Of a stretch of DNA of 64,000 nucleotides, positions 61,020-64,000 are shown one piece after another. Under the pieces are notes generated by a model. The model searched no databases. It worked only from the letters and a program-made list of their open reading frames with translations, and was not told where the DNA came from. How positions within the stretch are numbered: position 1 is the stretch's first letter; each line of letters opens with the position of its first letter. The translations under genes and the position numbers were made by a program. This stretch comes from Paludicola sp. MB14-C6 (GTDB lineage Bacteria; Bacillota; Clostridia; Oscillospirales; Ruminococcaceae): assembly GCF_030908625.1 (NCBI RefSeq), contig NZ_CP133133.1, positions 1,240,001 through 1,304,000 of the forward strand. Direction: 5' to 3'.

Positions 61020-62213
61020 ATGAAAATACCATTATTAGATTTACAAAGACAATATCAAAATATCAAGCAAGAGGCTGATACTGCGGTTTGCGAAGTATTA
61101 ACAAACGCTCATTATATCATGGGTGAAAATGTACTTTCCTTTGAAAAAGAATTTGCAGACTACGTCGGTGTAAAACATGCGATTTCAGTTGGAAATGGAA
61201 CGGACGCACTCGTCATTGCATTAAAAGCTATGGGAATAGGGAAAGATGATGAAGTTATCACTACTCCATACACCTTTTTTGCAACCGCTGAAGCAATTTC
61301 TTTTGTCGGTGCTACTCCTGTTTTTGTAGATGTTCGTTTGGATACGTATAACATAGATGAAACTAAAATTGAAGAAAAAATCACAAGCAAAACCAAAGCG
61401 ATTATGCCTGTTCATATCTTTGGACAATGCGCTGAAATGGATGCCATTAACGCAATAGCAAAGAAACATGGACTTTTGGTTATTGAAGATGCTTGCCAAG
61501 CTGCAGGTGCGGAATATAACGGTAAAAAAGCCGGCTCTTTAGCAGATATGTCTTGCTTCTCATTCTTTCCAACAAAGAACTTAGGTTGTGCCGGTGACGG
61601 TGGCATGATTTGCACAGATAATGACGATCTTGCAATTATCTGCAAAGCTCTAAAAATCCACGGTAGTGGTGAAATGGGCGAAAAGGCTTATAATCTGCTT
61701 CATCATATTGAAGCAGACGTTGAAGAAGATACTTCTACTGATAATACGATTTACAATCCGAAAAAATATTATAACTACTTAATTGGTCATAATTCTCGTT
61801 TAGATGAAACACAAGCAGCATTACTGCGCATTAAGTTAAGACACCTAGACACATACATTCAAAACAGAAGAGCAGTTGCTGATAGATATAATAACGCTTT
61901 TGCTCATACCAATTTGGTTACACCAAAATGCGGTGAAAAATCTGTTCCCGCCTACCATCTATATATTTTACAATTCGAAGACCGAGAAAAAATTGTATCC
62001 TATTTAGCCCAAAATGAAATTGCGACCGGAACTTACTATCCTGTGCCTTTACATTTACAAAAATGTTATACAAGCCTTGGATACAAAAAAGGTGATATGC
62101 CAAATGCGGAATATTTATCTGAAAGAACATTTGCAATTCCAATGTTTCCGGAACTTACTCAAGAAGAAGCAGATTTTATCATTACAACAATTAAAAAAGC
62201 AATTGAATCATAA
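61020..62213 (+). CDS. DegT/DnrJ/EryC1/StrS sugar aminotransferase (WbpE-like)
   Basis: PLP enzyme that transfers an amino group to a nucleotide-linked keto sugar. The start is ATG 61020 after TAGGAA; an ATG at 60960 is in frame but lies in the leader. The 397-residue protein has the PLP-binding Asp157 (VIEDACQAAGAE) and the Schiff-base Lys186 in SFFPTKNLGCAGDGG. An acidic insertion (about 228-245) is unusual. Together with the next two genes it matches the wbpE-wbpA-wbpB set of UDP-2,3-diacetamido-uronic acid synthesis, where it would form the 3-amino group. Confidence 0.88.
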   Translation: MKIPLLDLQRQYQNIKQEADTAVCEVLTNAHYIMGENVLSFEKEFADYVGVKHAISVGNGTDALVIALKAMGIGKDDEVITTPYTFFATAEAISFVGATPVFVDVRLDTYNIDETKIEEKITSKTKAIMPVHIFGQCAEMDAINAIAKKHGLLVIEDACQAAGAEYNGKKAGSLADMSCFSFFPTKNLGCAGDGGMICTDNDDLAIICKALKIHGSGEMGEKAYNLLHHIEADVEEDTSTDNTIYNPKKYYNYLIGHNSRLDETQAALLRIKLRHLDTYIQNRRAVADRYNNAFAHTNLVTPKCGEKSVPAYHLYILQFEDREKIVSYLAQNEIATGTYYPVPLHLQKCYTSLGYKKGDMPNAEYLSERTFAIPMFPELTQEEADFIITTIKKAIES

Positions 62214-62314
62214 TTTTATTTCTTTAGACATGAAAACAACATAAGTTTTATCAAGTAAATGCAAAATTATCATATTGAAAATAAAAACAGACAATGAAAA
62301 ACGGAGGTTTTAAA

Positions 62315-63628
62315 ATGAAGGAAAAACTCATTCAAAAAATTGATAACAGAGAAATTATTGTAGGTGTTGTAGGACTAGGCTACGTTGGATTACCACTTGC
62401 TGTTGAAAAAGCAAAAGCAGGCTTTAAAACAATTGGTTTCGATGTACAAGACAGCAAAGTAAAAATGGTAAACGAAGGTCATAACTATATCGGGGATGTT
62501 GTAAATGAAGATCTTCAAGAAATCGTAAAATCAGGTATGTTATCTGCAACAACTGATTTTTCATTCATAAAAGATGTAGATTTCATTGCTATTTGTGTTC
62601 CTACTCCACTAGACGAACACCAACAACCAGACATCAGCTATGTAAGAGAAAGCACCATTGCAATTTCTAAATATCTTAAAAAAGAAACTATGGTTGTTTT
62701 AGAAAGTACAACATACCCAGGTACTACTGAAGAATTAATTAAACCGATTCTTGAAAAAGGTTCCGGACTAAAATGTGGTGAAGATTTCTATCTAGGTTTC
62801 TCTCCTGAACGTGTTGATCCAGGTAACTTAATCTATAAAACTAAAAACACACCAAAAGTTGTTGGTGCAATCGGTGAAGATGCTGTTAAAGTAATCTCTC
62901 ATATGTACCGTGCAGTATTAGCCGGTGATGTAAAAGAGGTATCTTCTCCTGCAGTTGCAGAAATGGAAAAAATCCTTGAAAACACATATCGCAACATTAA
63001 CATTGGTTTAATCAATGAATTAGCAATTCTTTGTAACAAAATGGGCATTAACATTTGGGAAGTTGTTGACGCTGCTAAAACAAAACCATACGGCTTCCAA
63101 GCATTTTACCCAGGCCCAGGCCTAGGCGGACACTGTATCCCTCTTGACCCTTACTATTTATCTTGGAAAGCAAGAGAATATGGCTTCCATACCTCTATGA
63201 TTGAATCATCCGCTATGATTAACGACCGTATGCCTGAATATTGTGTAGAACGTGCCGGAACAATTCTAAATCGCTTCAAAAAAGCATTAAACGGATCTAA
63301 AGTGTTAATCTTAGGCGTTGCATATAAACAAGATATTGACGATTACCGTGAAAGTCCTGCACTTCATGTAATTGAACATTTTAAGAAAAATGGCTCTATC
63401 GTTGATTTTTATGACCCTTTTGTTGCTGAATACAAATTTAAAGGTCAAAAATATCAAGGCCTTTCCGCTATTGATAAAGATGTTGTTGCAAGCTATGACT
63501 TAGTTGTTGTTACCGCAGCGCATACAACTGTTGATTATGAGATGGTTGCAGAAAATGCTGTTGCTGTATTTGATACGAAAAACGCAATGAGTAAAGTTGC
63601 CAACAGAGAAAAGATTGAACTATTATAG
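62315..63628 (+). CDS. wbpA: UDP-N-acetyl-D-glucosamine 6-dehydrogenase (WbpA-like)
   Basis: NAD-dependent oxidation of C6 of UDP-HexNAc to the uronic acid. The start is ATG 62315, seven bases after CGGAGG; ATG 62294 is in frame. The 437-residue protein has GVVGLGYVGLPLAVEKAKAG, the SPERVDPGN motif, a central NIGLINELAILCNKMGI, and the catalytic Cys in GPGLGGHCIPLDPYYLSWKAREYG. These fit WbpA/WbpO more than UDP-glucose dehydrogenase, but substrate is inferred from its neighbours, the aminotransferase and the WbpB-like enzyme. Confidence 0.85.
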   Translation: MKEKLIQKIDNREIIVGVVGLGYVGLPLAVEKAKAGFKTIGFDVQDSKVKMVNEGHNYIGDVVNEDLQEIVKSGMLSATTDFSFIKDVDFIAICVPTPLDEHQQPDISYVRESTIAISKYLKKETMVVLESTTYPGTTEELIKPILEKGSGLKCGEDFYLGFSPERVDPGNLIYKTKNTPKVVGAIGEDAVKVISHMYRAVLAGDVKEVSSPAVAEMEKILENTYRNINIGLINELAILCNKMGINIWEVVDAAKTKPYGFQAFYPGPGLGGHCIPLDPYYLSWKAREYGFHTSMIESSAMINDRMPEYCVERAGTILNRFKKALNGSKVLILGVAYKQDIDDYRESPALHVIEHFKKNGSIVDFYDPFVAEYKFKGQKYQGLSAIDKDVVASYDLVVVTAAHTTVDYEMVAENAVAVFDTKNAMSKVANREKIELL

Positions 63629-63641
63629 AGGGGTAGCATAA

Positions 63642-64000
63642 ATGAAATATGCGTTAATCGGCACAGGAAGAATTTCTGTAAACCATATTGCATCTGCTAT
63701 GAAGCATAGTGATGAGCTCGAGTTTGTAGCTGTTTGTGATATTGTTCCGGAAAACATGGACAATGCGTTAGCAAAAGCGGAGTATCACAAACCAATTTTA
63801 AAATATACAGACTATAAGCAAATGGTGCAAGAATGCAAACCCGACTTAGTTGCAATCGCAACCGAATCCGGAATTCATGCAGAAATCGGTGTTTATTGTT
63901 TAAACAATGGTTGTAATTTAATTATTGAAAAACCAATTGCAATGTCTATTGATGATGCTCAGCTGTTAATTGATACTGCTAAGGCAAACAACAAAATTCT
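63642..64000 (+). CDS. Gfo/Idh/MocA-family oxidoreductase (WbpB-like), 5' part
   Basis: The gene runs off the end of the window; 119 codons are visible. The start is ATG 63642 after GAGGGG. It has the NAD-binding MKYALIGTGRISVNHIASA, then DIVPENMDNA and the conserved EKP of this family in LIIEKPIAMSIDDAQLLID. In the diacetamido-uronic acid pathway WbpB oxidises C3 of the sugar before the aminotransferase acts. The match to WbpB rests on these motifs and the neighbours. Confidence 0.82.
   Translation, partial: MKYALIGTGRISVNHIASAMKHSDELEFVAVCDIVPENMDNALAKAEYHKPILKYTDYKQMVQECKPDLVAIATESGIHAEIGVYCLNNGCNLIIEKPIAMSIDDAQLLIDTAKANNKI

Noticed and set aside
1..64000. CRISPR array, prophage, toxin-antitoxin or defence genes
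   Set aside because: No regularly spaced repeats, phage structural genes, integrase or known defence proteins were seen.

Overview
The window is AT-rich and gene-dense and reads as the chromosome of an endospore-forming, flagellated member of the Clostridia (low-GC Firmicutes). The evidence is both subunits of dipicolinate synthase (spore core), a threonyl T-box, a glmS ribozyme, an RNase P RNA read here as the ancestral class, a FliY-type motor switch with CheC and CheD, and consensus sigma-A and sigma-D promoters. An oscillospiralean or ruminococcal relative is possible, but I cannot name a species.

Layout. 1-7444: 3' end of a membrane glycosyltransferase, a bactofilin, a tandem pair of small zinc-ribbon membrane proteins, T-box plus thrS, a decayed palindromic repeat, a secreted or anchored protein of unknown function, and a DAO-type FAD oxidoreductase. 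7461-18031: rnpB, glmS with its self-cleaving ribozyme leader, a cysteine-rich nucleoside phosphorylase/nucleosidase homologue, an N-acetylmuramoyl-L-alanine amidase, an FAD oxidoreductase, dpaB-dpaA, a MATE transporter, and a ComFB-ParA pair.

18316-43598 is one long minus-strand flagellar/chemotaxis operon. It reads from a sigma-A promoter at 43787-43815: flgB-flgC-fliE-fliF-fliG-fliH-fliI-fliJ-fliK-flgD-(TIGR02530)-flgE-flbD-motA-motB-fliM-fliY-cheY-fliO-fliP-fliQ-fliR-flhB-flhA-sigD-flgF/flgG paralogues-fapA-cheC-cheD. It builds the basal body, export gate, rod, hook, stator, switch and sigma-D. flhF, flhG and fliL, common in such operons, are not in it. On the plus strand a sigma-D promoter drives the late operon flgM-flgN-flgK-flgL-DUF6470-fliW-csrA. 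Next comes flagellin with its own sigma-D promoter and a leader hairpin fit for CsrA control, then fliD-fliS-fliT on the minus strand with a third sigma-D promoter. An IS1182-family element has inserted between flagellin and the fliT-like gene. It duplicated exactly one 28-bp stem-loop.

56012-64000: a tRNA operon (Pro, Thr, Tyr), a DUF1624 membrane acyltransferase homologue, pyruvate kinase, an AI-2E-family transporter homologue, and the start of a surface-sugar operon. That operon holds an aminotransferase, a UDP-HexNAc dehydrogenase and the beginning of a WbpB-like oxidoreductase, suggesting synthesis of a diacetamido-uronic acid.

No CRISPR array, rRNA operon, prophage or recognisable defence island is present. 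The less explained items are the ParA-ComFB pair at the end of the motility locus, the altered Cys-rich nucleosidase, the twin zinc-ribbon genes with conserved ends and divergent middles, and a related inserted domain apparently shared by FlgE and FlgL.
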